Positions 7,682 through 15,372 of a DNA stretch of 64,000 nt are shown one piece after another. A program made the translations under genes and the position numbers. This DNA comes from Amphritea atlantica (GTDB lineage Bacteria > Pseudomonadota > Gammaproteobacteria > Pseudomonadales > Balneatricaceae): the NCBI RefSeq assembly GCF_900111095.1, contig NZ_FOGB01000007.1, forward strand, positions 24,413-88,412. The letters are read 5' to 3'. Position 1 is the first letter of the stretch, and each line of letters begins with the position of its first letter. The notes beneath the pieces are model-generated. The model saw only the letters and a program-made list of their open reading frames with translations. It was not told the DNA's origin and searched no databases.

Positions 7682-8971
7682 TTGGAAGAAGACTTAAGGT
7701 TCAGAAAAAGAAGCGTATTCATAAGCCCAGCAGATGCGTTCACTTTTAAACTTCAGTCTGTTGAAGACATAAAGGAAGATTCTCTTTTTGTAGTTGATAC
7801 AAATGTTCTATTGCTTCCATTTACAACGGGAGTTAAAAGTCTAGCCGCTATAAAGAAGATCTATGAAACCTTAGTTGCTAGTGACAAACTGTTTTTGCCG
7901 GCTCAAGCGGTTAGAGAGTTTTTAGATAATAGAGCCAAAAAGCTTTCTGACATGAACGAGTCACTACAAAAGAAGCTAAATCAAAATTACCAGTTTGTTG
8001 GTGCGCATCCCTTGCTTAGTGAGCTTGACGAGTTTAAATCGCTAGAAGAGCAGGAAGAAAATCTTAAGGCGCAAATATCAAAATACAATGACGAGATTAA
8101 GAAAACTATAAAAGTAATTCAAACGTGGGGATGGGATGATCCTGTAAGCCAAATGTATCACGAGGTTTTAAAAGATAGAGTCCTTGATGATAGATTTATA
8201 AAAGATGATGTGGTTGCAAAAGATTTGGAGCGCAGAAACACTTTACGCATTCCCCCAGGATACAAGGATAGTGGAAAAGAGGAGAACCAAGCTGGTGATC
8301 TATTAATCTGGTACGAAATACTAAAGCTTGCCGAGGAAAAAGCTTGTCACCTCGTCTTTGTAACCGGAGATGAAAAACAGGACTGGTGGCATAAGAGTGG
8401 CAAAAAGCCACTATACCCAAGATTCGAGCTCGTTGATGAGTACAGGGAAAAGTCTAAAGGTAAATCTTTTCACATGATTAGCTTATCTAGTCTGTTGAAG
8501 CTTTTTGGCGCCGAAGAAGAGGTAATCGAAGCTGTTAGATCTTCGGAGTCAACTACAAGTATTGCGACCAAGCATAGTAGGTTGAGTAATATGGAGCTAC
8601 GCGAACTTGCTTTGGATATCGTAAGTGAACTTAGAGAAATGATTGCTCAAGAAAGGATACACAGCGATCAGCTATCTATGAAAAGAATGGAGGCAGTGCG
8701 TATGTCTACTTCTGAGGAAGAAAAGAGTTTGGCGTGGAATAAATTTAACGAACTGGACCGAGAACCCACTAGAAGATTAATGAGTTTTTACGATTCTAAA
8801 CATAAGATTGACGCCATACTAATCAGAGATGAGCTTGAGCGTAGATTGCCGAAGGCTGTCTTAGACAACAGGAGTAGTCATGTGATGCACATGTATGAAC
8901 ATCCGACTAACCCACTGGGGCTGACAGCCGTCGTTGATGATCTTGAAACTCTCGCAAAGAGTTTAGCCTGA
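7682..8971 (+). CDS. Cassette 1: PIN-like domain protein, putative ribonuclease
   Basis: A 429-residue protein starting at TTG 7682, 9 bases after AGGAG. The first ~260 residues look like a PIN_8-type (PIN-like) nuclease domain: VVDTNVLLLPF with Asp39, a conserved acidic position at Glu79 (AVREFLDNRA), Asp206 in ENQAGDLLIW, and Asp230 in VFVTGDEKQDWW. These four acidic residues fit the PIN metal-binding set. A charged coiled-coil-like helix (residues ~85-145) is inserted between them, and the C-terminal ~150 residues are mostly charged helices of unknown role. As first cassette behind attI it should be the best expressed. PIN-like nucleases occur in toxin and phage-defence loci; that role here is inferred. 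Confidence 0.75.
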   Translation: MEEDLRFRKRSVFISPADAFTFKLQSVEDIKEDSLFVVDTNVLLLPFTTGVKSLAAIKKIYETLVASDKLFLPAQAVREFLDNRAKKLSDMNESLQKKLNQNYQFVGAHPLLSELDEFKSLEEQEENLKAQISKYNDEIKKTIKVIQTWGWDDPVSQMYHEVLKDRVLDDRFIKDDVVAKDLERRNTLRIPPGYKDSGKEENQAGDLLIWYEILKLAEEKACHLVFVTGDEKQDWWHKSGKKPLYPRFELVDEYREKSKGKSFHMISLSSLLKLFGAEEEVIEAVRSSESTTSIATKHSRLSNMELRELALDIVSELREMIAQERIHSDQLSMKRMEAVRMSTSEEEKSLAWNKFNELDREPTRRLMSFYDSKHKIDAILIRDELERRLPKAVLDNRSSHVMHMYEHPTNPLGLTAVVDDLETLAKSLA

Positions 8972-8975
8972 AAAA

Positions 8976-9036
8976 ATATAACAAACGCGTCAATAAGGAC
9001 GCTCGCAAGCTCGCGCCTATTACGCGGGCGTTATAC
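8976..9036 (+). other. attC1 recombination site
   Basis: R'' ATATAAC (8976-8982) and R' G^TTATAC (crossover after 9030) bound a 61-base imperfect palindrome with paired CGCGT/ACGCG and AATAAGG/CCTATT arms. It closes cassette 1 (7659-9030). Confidence 0.88.
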
Positions 9037-9047
9037 ATAGGTGAGAA

Positions 9048-9467
9048 ATGGTAGCACTGTACTTGATTCTTTTTCTTGTTGCTGTCGGATCACTCTATAT
9101 GGTGTTTGACTACTATAGAATGCGTAAAATAGCTCGTGAGCGTGGAGGTCCGAATATTTGCGCTTACGCTAGATCTTTCGATTACCGAAATACCGATACG
9201 AAGATCATGCGCGAAGTGTGGAATGAAGTTCAGTCTTACTTGGGTGAGTATGATGGTAAACCTTTTCCAATCTCATCTGATGATTTGTTTGCTGAAACCT
9301 ATAATTTAGACCCTGATGACTTAGATGATATATATTGGGCTGTAGCAGATAGAATGGGTATTGAAACAGGTAACCCAGAACGGAATCCATATTTCAACCA
9401 GGTTACTTCTGTTAGGAACTTGGTTTTGTTTCTACAAAATCAGCCCAAAAAGGCGGCAAATGTATAA
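9048..9467 (+). CDS. Cassette 2: small membrane-anchored protein with an acyl-carrier-like domain
   Basis: A 139-residue protein with an N-terminal membrane segment (about residues 2-20) and a soluble remainder. The segment DLDPDDLDDIYWAVADRMGI-like region (about residues 89-108) resembles helix II of acyl carrier proteins and DUF1493 proteins, though Asp replaces the phosphopantetheine Ser, so it would not be modified. This similarity is judged by eye and is weak. AGGTGAG precedes the ATG. The stop codon overlaps the R'' box of attC2. Its function is unknown. Confidence 0.6.
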   Translation: MVALYLILFLVAVGSLYMVFDYYRMRKIARERGGPNICAYARSFDYRNTDTKIMREVWNEVQSYLGEYDGKPFPISSDDLFAETYNLDPDDLDDIYWAVADRMGIETGNPERNPYFNQVTSVRNLVLFLQNQPKKAANV

Positions 9468-9582
9468 CAATCCAATGCACGCGGAGCCAGGCTACGTTGC
9501 GCAATTATTTGTGGTGTCGCTACGCTCCATTTTACCACAAAAATTGCTCCAGTCCGCTGGCCCGGTGATTGGGGCGTTAGCA
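9462..9582 (+). other. attC2 recombination site
   Basis: R'' GTATAAC (9462-9468) is the reverse complement of the cassette 2 start (G^TTATAC at 9030). R' is G^TTAGCAC with the crossover after 9576. The 121-base site has CCAAT..CAC..CCAG arms pairing across a long central stem. It closes cassette 2 (9031-9576). Confidence 0.88.
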
Positions 9583-9607
9583 CCCTATGTGATCCATACA
9601 TTTAGCG

Positions 9608-11014
9608 ATGAGAAAGAATACAATGGATATTTCTCCAATAACGGAGTTCAAGCACGAGAAAAGGATGGTTCCCTTAACTATCCCGTATGAGAGCGATTAC
9701 TATGAGAACACTTTTACTGTCATCGTAGGAAAGAATGGTGTAGGTAAAAGTCGTTTGCTATCAAACATGGTTAGTGAATTTGTGAGAACTGACCAAGCAC
9801 CTCAAGGTTATGAATACCTCAATGACTTTGATTCATATAACAGAAACGAACGTCGTGTCATTGCTGTATCAACAAGCCCATTTGATAAATTTAAGTTGCC
9901 GCCGAAGAATCGAATAAAAGAATCTGTTGTTAGAACAAATTATAGATATATTGGAATGAGATCTGGCGGGCCCTATGGGATCTCATCGATTTCGCTAATA
10001 TCTTCTGCCACAAAGGGAATACTGGAAAGGTTTCTCAAAAACGAAGGTTATGACAGGCTAAAAGATGTATTCCACACTTTAGGGTTTCTTCCAGAAGCGC
10101 GGCTCATATTTAAACCGAATTTCAGATTAGATAAGCACTCAATTAAAGTAGATAGAATAAGTTCAGAAATAAATAGCTTCGAGATTGCATGGCTCAAAGA
10201 TCTTGGTATCGAAGTTGGACCGAGAGCCTTGGAAAGTTTAAACGAAGTAAATGAAAAGGATGTCTACGAAATAAGAAAGGCATTAGATGACTTGGGTGAT
10301 CTCTTTATTTATGAAAAAGCGATATCAGTTGATATAGATTTTTATCATGGTGAAGCATTTAGTATTAATAAGGAAGTCTTCCACAATATTGGGTTTTTAG
10401 AGTCTATTAATATTCTTCTAAATTATGATTTGATTCGTCTTATGGATATGAAGTTACATAAGAGAGAGTATGGTGATATGTCTTTGCGTCGCGCCAGCTC
10501 TGGGGAACAATGTATGCTGGTTATGATGTTGGGTATTGCCGGGCATATAAATGATTCTTCATTGATATTTATAGATGAGCCTGAGATTAGTCTGCATCCA
10601 AAGTGGCAAGAAGAGTTTATGTCTTTATTAATCAGAACATTTTCTCAATATCGATCTTGTCAGTTCTTTATTGCAACACATTCGCCTCAGATAGTTTCTC
10701 AGTTAGAGGGGAAAAATTGTTTTGTAACTTCGTTAACAAAGAACGAAATATTCCCATCGTCGTATTTCAATGATAGATCTTCTGATTTTCAGTTAGCAGA
10801 ACTTTTTGATGCCCCAGGCTCAAGAAATGAATATATAACTAGGCTGGCATTTTCTCTGCTATCCAAAATAAAGAGTAGGAAAGCGGCTGGTAAGAATGAG
10901 GTTCAGGAGTTGGATAAATTGTTGGCATTATGTAACGCAATTAGCCGCGATGATCCAACCTTAGAACTTGTTAAAGCGGTAGAGGAGATAGTTAAACACT
11001 ATGCCTCTTATTAA
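9608..11014 (+). CDS. Cassette 3, gene 1: ABC/AAA-type ATPase, PtuA-like (Septu defence)
   Basis: A 468-residue OLD/SMC-like ATPase without membrane segments. Walker A is GKNGVGKS at residues 41-48; an ABC-signature-like RRASSGEQ lies near 293-300, Walker B LIFIDEPE near 318-325 (followed by ISLHPKWQ), and a H-loop FIATHSPQ near 355. The 14-base overlap with a small HNH nuclease gene matches Septu (PtuA ATPase plus PtuB nuclease), a known antiphage system. In Septu the ATPase is thought to form the scaffold and to control the nuclease. Another ATG 15 bases downstream is a possible start. Other ATPase/HNH pairs (for example those attached to retrons) are excluded only by the absence of a reverse transcriptase here. 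Confidence 0.82.
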   Translation: MRKNTMDISPITEFKHEKRMVPLTIPYESDYYENTFTVIVGKNGVGKSRLLSNMVSEFVRTDQAPQGYEYLNDFDSYNRNERRVIAVSTSPFDKFKLPPKNRIKESVVRTNYRYIGMRSGGPYGISSISLISSATKGILERFLKNEGYDRLKDVFHTLGFLPEARLIFKPNFRLDKHSIKVDRISSEINSFEIAWLKDLGIEVGPRALESLNEVNEKDVYEIRKALDDLGDLFIYEKAISVDIDFYHGEAFSINKEVFHNIGFLESINILLNYDLIRLMDMKLHKREYGDMSLRRASSGEQCMLVMMLGIAGHINDSSLIFIDEPEISLHPKWQEEFMSLLIRTFSQYRSCQFFIATHSPQIVSQLEGKNCFVTSLTKNEIFPSSYFNDRSSDFQLAELFDAPGSRNEYITRLAFSLLSKIKSRKAAGKNEVQELDKLLALCNAISRDDPTLELVKAVEEIVKHYASY

Positions 11015-11651
11015 TAATATAATTTGTTTCAGCGGAGATGATAACGCACTCATCGAAAGTAAACGTCAATTAGATACTTTCTCTCATTCGGACTGGGGTG
11101 CAAACGAATTATTGCCTATTCGCAGTAAAATTAGAAGTTTTTACAGAACCGAACAGAGGGGAATTTGCGCTTATTGTAAAGGTGATGTATCTCTAAGATC
11201 TGCAAGCAACGCTCATGTTGAGCATATAGCTCCCAAGTCTTTGTATTTATCTTTTATGTTTGAACCAAAAAACCTTTGTGTTATCTGTGCTGATTGCAAT
11301 GAAATTAAAAGAAATCAAGAGGTTATGAATGAAGCGGTTGATACGTTTTCGGGTAACGTTAATCTATACCCGAGATCTTCAGGTGCTTTCAAAATAGTCC
11401 ATCCATTGTTTGATAATTATGATGAGCACATCTTGAAAAAAGGTCGTGTATATATCGATAGAAGCGCAAAAGGTGCATTTACCATTGGTGCTTGTAAGTT
11501 AAACCGTTACTTTCATGAGTTCGGCGTGGATGACGAATTTGTTAATGATGAGGAATTGGTTGGCCAAATGAACGAATACATTGGTTCTCAGAGTACACTG
11601 CAAAAAGCGGGGATATTGAACAGGCTACGAGATATGCTATTTAATTTGTGA
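11001..11651 (+). CDS. Cassette 3, gene 2: HNH endonuclease, PtuB-like (Septu defence)
   Basis: A 216-residue protein with one HNH/zinc-finger nuclease core: Cys56-Cys59 (CAYC), the HVEHIAPKS motif with His72, Glu74 and His75, and Cys96/Cys99 with Asn100 and Lys103 (CADCNEIK). This CxxC...EHxxPKS...CxxCNxxK layout is that of PtuB-type nucleases. The start codon lies inside the end of the ATPase gene, indicating translational coupling. Both genes share one cassette and one attC, so they would move as a unit. Confidence 0.84.
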   Translation: MPLINNIICFSGDDNALIESKRQLDTFSHSDWGANELLPIRSKIRSFYRTEQRGICAYCKGDVSLRSASNAHVEHIAPKSLYLSFMFEPKNLCVICADCNEIKRNQEVMNEAVDTFSGNVNLYPRSSGAFKIVHPLFDNYDEHILKKGRVYIDRSAKGAFTIGACKLNRYFHEFGVDDEFVNDEELVGQMNEYIGSQSTLQKAGILNRLRDMLFNL

Positions 11652-11660
11652 CGAGTTATG

Positions 11661-11721
11661 TGCTAACAAGCGCCTGCATCGGAACTCGCTACCGCTCGCC
11701 CGATGAGGCGAGGCGTTAGGC
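11661..11721 (+). other. attC3 recombination site
   Basis: R'' with flank GTGCTAAC (11660-11667) mirrors the cassette 3 start G^TTAGCAC. R' G^TTAGGC has its crossover after 11715. It is a 61-base site closing the two-gene cassette 3 (9577-11715). Confidence 0.9.
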
Positions 11722-11732
11722 AAGAGGAACAT

Positions 11733-12278
11733 ATGAGCGACTGGGACTTTCTGCACGACATGCATAATGAGGGCTATAGCCCAGAGCAGATAGCGGATGC
11801 TGCTGCTTGTGGATATAACCCTTGGGAGCATGGCGATTGGGATAACATCGAAGAGTTTATTGACGATGAAGCGGGCTGGGATTCTGATAGTGGGCCAAAG
11901 AACCCAACAACTCTAGAGCTTTGGGAGTTGCTAGGTGAATTGATTGAAAGCGCCCGAAATTACTTCGAAGTAACAGGTCGGCATCTGCCAATTTATGGAG
12001 AGCTTGGCGAGCTATATGGTGAAGCGAAATACGGAATCAAAAGACATAAACCGTATACACAAGGCTCCGACGGCAAATTAGGAAATGATTTTGTCGAAAT
12101 AAAAACAATTAGCCCATTTAAGACCGACAATTCTGTGCTAGTTAAGCGGGCCGGTAATTTCAGCAAACTTCTAATTGTGAAAATCAGCAAAGACTTCGAG
12201 TTTAAAGCCAAAATGCTCGATCGAAAGAGCTTTGGAAAAGGCTCGGGAAAACACATTAAGGCCAAGTGGAGTGAATGA
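11733..12278 (+). CDS. Cassette 4: putative PD-(D/E)XK-fold nuclease
   Basis: A 181-residue protein. The ATG at 11733 follows AAGAGGA; an in-frame ATG at 11703 lies inside attC3 and is rejected. The N-terminal 50 residues are acidic and aromatic-rich. Residues ~90-155 (GELYGEAKYG ... GSDGKLGNDF, VEIKTIS, KLLIVKIS) have the look of a PD-(D/E)XK nuclease core: Glu near 93-97, Asp113 or Asp119, then Glu122-x-Lys124, with hydrophobic strands around them. No family name is claimed. A defence or toxin role is possible but not shown. Confidence 0.6.
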   Translation: MSDWDFLHDMHNEGYSPEQIADAAACGYNPWEHGDWDNIEEFIDDEAGWDSDSGPKNPTTLELWELLGELIESARNYFEVTGRHLPIYGELGELYGEAKYGIKRHKPYTQGSDGKLGNDFVEIKTISPFKTDNSVLVKRAGNFSKLLIVKISKDFEFKAKMLDRKSFGKGSGKHIKAKWSE

Positions 12279-12282
12279 AATT

Positions 12283-12354
12283 GCCTAACAAGTACATGTT
12301 GGCGGACCGGTTTTCCGCTGCGCTCCAAACCAGCCGCAAATGTAGGCGTTATGC
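12283..12354 (+). other. attC4 recombination site
   Basis: R'' GCCTAAC (12283-12289) mirrors the cassette 4 start G^TTAGGC. R' is G^TTATGCC, crossover after 12348. It closes cassette 4 (11716-12348). Confidence 0.9.
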
Positions 12355-12370
12355 CTCAGAAGAGTGAATC

Positions 12371-13021
12371 ATGGAATATAGCGAAATCATAGACAACTGG
12401 AAAACCTTCGCCAATGCAGTAAAAGCTATCGGAGGTGATATCCAAGCCTTCACTATAGAAGAACCAGCAACTGAAAAAGAGATTGCTGCCTTAGAGGAAA
12501 AGCTAGGTTTTCCTTTGCCTAAGTCGCTGAAAGAGGTTCTGCTTAACTTCTCAAGAAAAGTTGAGTACCGCTGGTTTCTTCCTGATAAATTTGAGCTCGA
12601 AGGCGAATTGTCGGAGATTTTCTCGGGTGACAGGCATTGGTCACTAGATTGGCTCTATGATTTCAATGAATCTAAGAATGGTTGGGTCGAAGAGTGTTTT
12701 CCAAACAAAGAAGACCCATATGATGTTGTTTGGCACAACAAGCTTGCGTTTCATGAGGTAGGAAACGGCGATTATTTGGCAATTGATTTGTCTTCCCCTG
12801 AAGCGGAACCTGTTGTCTATTTAAGCCATGATGATGGTGATGGGCACGGAGTCGAGCTAGCAAAAAACTTCAAAGACTTCGTTTTTGAAAGTAGCCTCGT
12901 AGGTTGCGTTGGCGGTGAAGATTGGCAACAACTGCCATTTATTGAAAACGGCAAAAAACACATAAACGGAAATTGTGCCAATGCTATTAGACTTAGAGAA
13001 GTCCTTGGAATCAAGGCATAA
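12371..13021 (+). CDS. Cassette 5: SUKH-superfamily (SMI1/KNR4-like) protein
   Basis: A 216-residue acidic protein. Residues ~28-60 (EPATEKEIAALEEKLGFPLPKSLKEVLL) carry the SUKH entry motif (hydrophobic helix then LGFPLPxSL), followed by strands with conserved Trp and Gly (FHEVGNGDYLAIDL) and a DGDGHGVELAKNFKDFV end typical of SMI1/KNR4 proteins. Many bacterial SUKH proteins are immunity proteins against polymorphic nuclease toxins; no toxin is adjacent, as is usual for orphan cassettes. GAAGAG precedes the ATG. Confidence 0.8.
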   Translation: MEYSEIIDNWKTFANAVKAIGGDIQAFTIEEPATEKEIAALEEKLGFPLPKSLKEVLLNFSRKVEYRWFLPDKFELEGELSEIFSGDRHWSLDWLYDFNESKNGWVEECFPNKEDPYDVVWHNKLAFHEVGNGDYLAIDLSSPEAEPVVYLSHDDGDGHGVELAKNFKDFVFESSLVGCVGGEDWQQLPFIENGKKHINGNCANAIRLREVLGIKA

Positions 13022-13120
13022 CAAACGGCTGCACCGGACAAATTTTCGCTGTCACCTTTTGTGCAAAAATACGCACAAAAGCCGCCATCAAAAATTTGCT
13101 CGGTGAGCCGGGCGTTAGCC
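13016..13120 (+). other. attC5 recombination site
   Basis: R'' GCATAAC (13016-13022, overlapping the cassette 5 stop codon) mirrors G^TTATGCC. R' is G^TTAGCC, crossover after 13114. The long central arms pair AAATTT-rich segments. It closes cassette 5 (12349-13114). Confidence 0.88.
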
Positions 13121-13136
13121 AATACCAGGGAGAGAT

Positions 13137-13868
13137 ATGAGTAAAGAAAAACTGGATAGCTTGTTAAAACCTTTGGTTAAAAAGGCAATAAAACTAGAAC
13201 CAAGAGCTAATGACGCAGCTTTAGCTGCTTCCTGCCACACTAAGTTTGGTGGATCGCCCTACGCTGAGGCAGGAGACACTTGGCCCTCGTGCCCAACCTG
13301 TAAGAAAGAGCTAACTTTTATTAACCAAATTCACGATGAAATAGAACAGCAGCTCTTCGTTTTCTATTATTGCAATGAGTGCTTTCCATGGGGCCTCGGC
13401 GATGAAGAAAAGGGTCAATGGTTGGTAAGGCTGTACGATGAGCCTTCAAGTAGCAAAATTGTAAACATAGCGCGAGCTTCGAATGATGAGTTCGCGCCCA
13501 CGCCTTGTAAGGTAATAACCTCTCCAGTTGAAGTTCTCCCTGACTGGGAAGGTCTTGATTCTGCATCCGATGAACTAAGTGATCTATGTTGCAAGATCAA
13601 TGATGATTCGCCTTGGGAAGAGTATGAGGAAGCTGTAGAGAGAGCTGGGTGCTTAAATGACTATGCAACGCTTTTAGGTGGTTATCCTCGTTTTGTTCAA
13701 GGTGAAGCTGGACCTGTCTGTCCTGAATGCAATTCACAAATGATATTTTACGCCCAGATAGATTCAGAAAATGAAGCCAATATTATGTGGGGAGATGTTG
13801 GGCTGGTTTACTTCTTTCGTTGTCCAGAACATAAAAACCAGTTCCAGCTCGAGTTACAGTGCCACTAA
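13137..13868 (+). CDS. Cassette 6: DUF1963-family (YwqG-like) protein
   Basis: A 243-residue protein. KFGGSPY (residues 36-42), the CPTC pair (52-55) and FINQI (61-65) match the opening of DUF1963 proteins, whose typical pattern is a glycine-rich FGG.P followed by a CxxC and L.QI. A second Cys pair (CPEC, around residue 196-199) and a late FRCPEH could bind another zinc. DUF1963 proteins have no established biochemical role. GGGAGA precedes the ATG at 13137. Confidence 0.75.
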   Translation: MSKEKLDSLLKPLVKKAIKLEPRANDAALAASCHTKFGGSPYAEAGDTWPSCPTCKKELTFINQIHDEIEQQLFVFYYCNECFPWGLGDEEKGQWLVRLYDEPSSSKIVNIARASNDEFAPTPCKVITSPVEVLPDWEGLDSASDELSDLCCKINDDSPWEEYEEAVERAGCLNDYATLLGGYPRFVQGEAGPVCPECNSQMIFYAQIDSENEANIMWGDVGLVYFFRCPEHKNQFQLELQCH

Positions 13869-13869
13869 T

Positions 13870-13983
13870 GGCTAACAATGTGGTGCACGGGAACCAATTA
13901 CGTTCCACAAACATTTGGTTCGCTGCGCTCTCTTTACCACATGTTTGTTCCACTACATTGGTCCCGTGACCACGGCGTTATGA
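13870..13983 (+). other. attC6 recombination site
   Basis: R'' GGCTAAC (13870-13876) mirrors the cassette 6 start G^TTAGCC. R' is G^TTATGAG, crossover after 13977. It is a 114-base site with extensive ACATTTGG/CCACATGT-type arms. It closes cassette 6 (13115-13977). Confidence 0.88.
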
Positions 13984-13995
13984 GTCAAAAATAAT

Positions 13996-14241
13996 ATGAA
14001 CTCTGTAGAATTGATCAGAAGGCTATCCCTAGAAGGTGCTGAGAATTTTTACACGGTTATGCCATGGATAAATCCGATACCGAAATCAGCCGAAGAAATC
14101 CTAGAAAAGATGGAAATAGCTAGGCAGCGTTTGCAATACGCCGCAGAGCGTCAAGGGGCTATTGAAGATACTGATTCGGAAAGGGCTTTAATTAGCAGGC
14201 TTAAAACTGAAATTGAGGCAATAATTGGTGCAAACAAATAA
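13996..14241 (+). CDS. Cassette 7: small hypothetical protein
   Basis: An 81-residue charged protein, predicted mostly helical, with a short Trp/Pro segment (MPWINPIP) followed by a long amphipathic helix. No family was recognised. There is no clear ribosome-binding site before the ATG, only AT-rich sequence. The single-gene cassette context supports it as a real gene. Confidence 0.5.
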   Translation: MNSVELIRRLSLEGAENFYTVMPWINPIPKSAEEILEKMEIARQRLQYAAERQGAIEDTDSERALISRLKTEIEAIIGANK

Positions 14242-14264
14242 TTACTTTCATTGCCAGCAACAAC

Positions 14265-14337
14265 TCATAACAAGCAAAGGCAGCATCGCCCTTCGGGCTG
14301 GACGCGCTAACGCGCGCCGCTGCTTTGAGCGTTATGT
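14265..14337 (+). other. attC7 recombination site
   Basis: R'' with flank CTCATAAC (14264-14271) mirrors the cassette 7 start G^TTATGAG. R' is G^TTATGTG, crossover after 14331. It closes cassette 7 (13978-14331). Confidence 0.88.
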
Positions 14338-14353
14338 GCAATAAAGGAAGATT

Positions 14354-14749
14354 ATGACGATATCGATTGGAGCTGTGATGGGTGGCCCTGAAACCCTCCC
14401 TTGTGATGAATCATTTAAAAAAATTTGGAGTTATTTTTCAGGTAATGAATCCAAGCCTTTTTTAAATGTAGTATTCCATTTTCCTGGTAGTCTCATGAAG
14501 CCAAAACACACCGGTTTAAGAACTGGTAGATTTTCATCAAAAGAACAAGGCTTCATGATTCAAGTTGCTGTTCCAGAAGACATCGCCGAAACAGATGATT
14601 ATATTGTCTCTGCAAATTTCTTCCTTGATTCAATCGAGCAGGCATTAGATTTATCTAAAAAACGCTGGGAAAAACATAAAATTGAATTTCCCTTTGATAA
14701 AAATATAGAGATTATAAAGTCAGCCAGAAATGAAATTAATTTACAGTGA
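14354..14749 (+). CDS. Cassette 8: hypothetical protein
   Basis: A 131-residue soluble protein beginning MTISIGAVMGGPE, with alternating short strands and a C-terminal helical part. No family was recognised. A good AAAGGAAG ribosome-binding site precedes the ATG. The compact single-domain size and the presence of a central FHFPGSL/FMIQVAV pair of strands are compatible with an immunity-type protein, but this is only a guess. Confidence 0.6.
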   Translation: MTISIGAVMGGPETLPCDESFKKIWSYFSGNESKPFLNVVFHFPGSLMKPKHTGLRTGRFSSKEQGFMIQVAVPEDIAETDDYIVSANFFLDSIEQALDLSKKRWEKHKIEFPFDKNIEIIKSARNEINLQ

Positions 14750-14752
14750 GGC

Positions 14753-14830
14753 ACATAACAAGCGGCAGCAGTCGGACAGTTTTTCCGCTCCTTCGTCGCT
14801 CCAAAACTGCCGCTGTGCCGGGCGTTAAAT
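14753..14830 (+). other. attC8 recombination site
   Basis: R'' with flank CACATAAC (14752-14759) mirrors the cassette 8 start G^TTATGTG. R' is G^TTAAATG, crossover after 14824. Arms GCGGCAG and CTGCCGC pair. It closes cassette 8 (14332-14824). Confidence 0.88.
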
Positions 14831-15251
14831 GGCAATCCAAATGTCAGAGATAAAATTCAAAGAGATTAAGAATTCTGAAGGCTCTCTTTTAAGAGCTGCA
14901 TTCGAATACATTGCGCAGTCGAAATCGGACGGCTCTTTTGATGAGGCCAAATTGAGAGAGATCATGGGTGATAAAGTGAATAGCCATTTTGTTAATCCTA
15001 CAAAGGAAGAAGCAGATGAGATGTTGGCAAAATGGAAGTCGAATCCAAACATCGAATTGCCATGGGATTTTGGCTCTTGGTTCGATGCATTGGAATCGGC
15101 AGAGCTAGAGTTTAAATCAATCGAAATAGATGCAGACGGTAGCGGTCAAATAGTATTTGAACAGCTCGCATGGCCAAGTGGTGGTATTGATGCAACTACT
15201 GAGCTTGTAAAAGCGTTTGGCGGCGTGGTGATATCAAACAATGCCATTTAA
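14829..15251 (+). CDS. Cassette 9: hypothetical acidic protein
   Basis: A 140-residue acidic protein of unknown family. The ATG at 14829 starts only four bases after the crossover point, so the upstream cassette supplies the untranslated leader; the ATG at 14841 is an alternative. A helical N-terminal half (FEYIAQSKSDGSFDEAKLREIMG) is followed by WDFGSWFDALESAE and a late strand-rich part ending in GGVVISNNAI. Its stop codon overlaps the R'' box of attC9. Confidence 0.6.
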   Translation: MAIQMSEIKFKEIKNSEGSLLRAAFEYIAQSKSDGSFDEAKLREIMGDKVNSHFVNPTKEEADEMLAKWKSNPNIELPWDFGSWFDALESAELEFKSIEIDADGSGQIVFEQLAWPSGGIDATTELVKAFGGVVISNNAI

Positions 15252-15356
15252 CAAACAGCTCAAACCGACCTCCACTGCGTTGCTCGTTTTGTGCTTTTTC
15301 GCTACGCTCGCACAAAACAATCAACTCCGTTTCGGCGGCTTAGCTGGGCGTTAGGG
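15246..15356 (+). other. attC9 recombination site
   Basis: GCCATTTAAC (15243-15252) is an extended mirror of the cassette 9 start G^TTAAATGGC, ten bases long. R' is G^TTAGGGG, crossover after 15350. It closes cassette 9 (14825-15350). Confidence 0.9.
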
Positions 15357-15372
15357 GATAAAAGAAAAGTAA

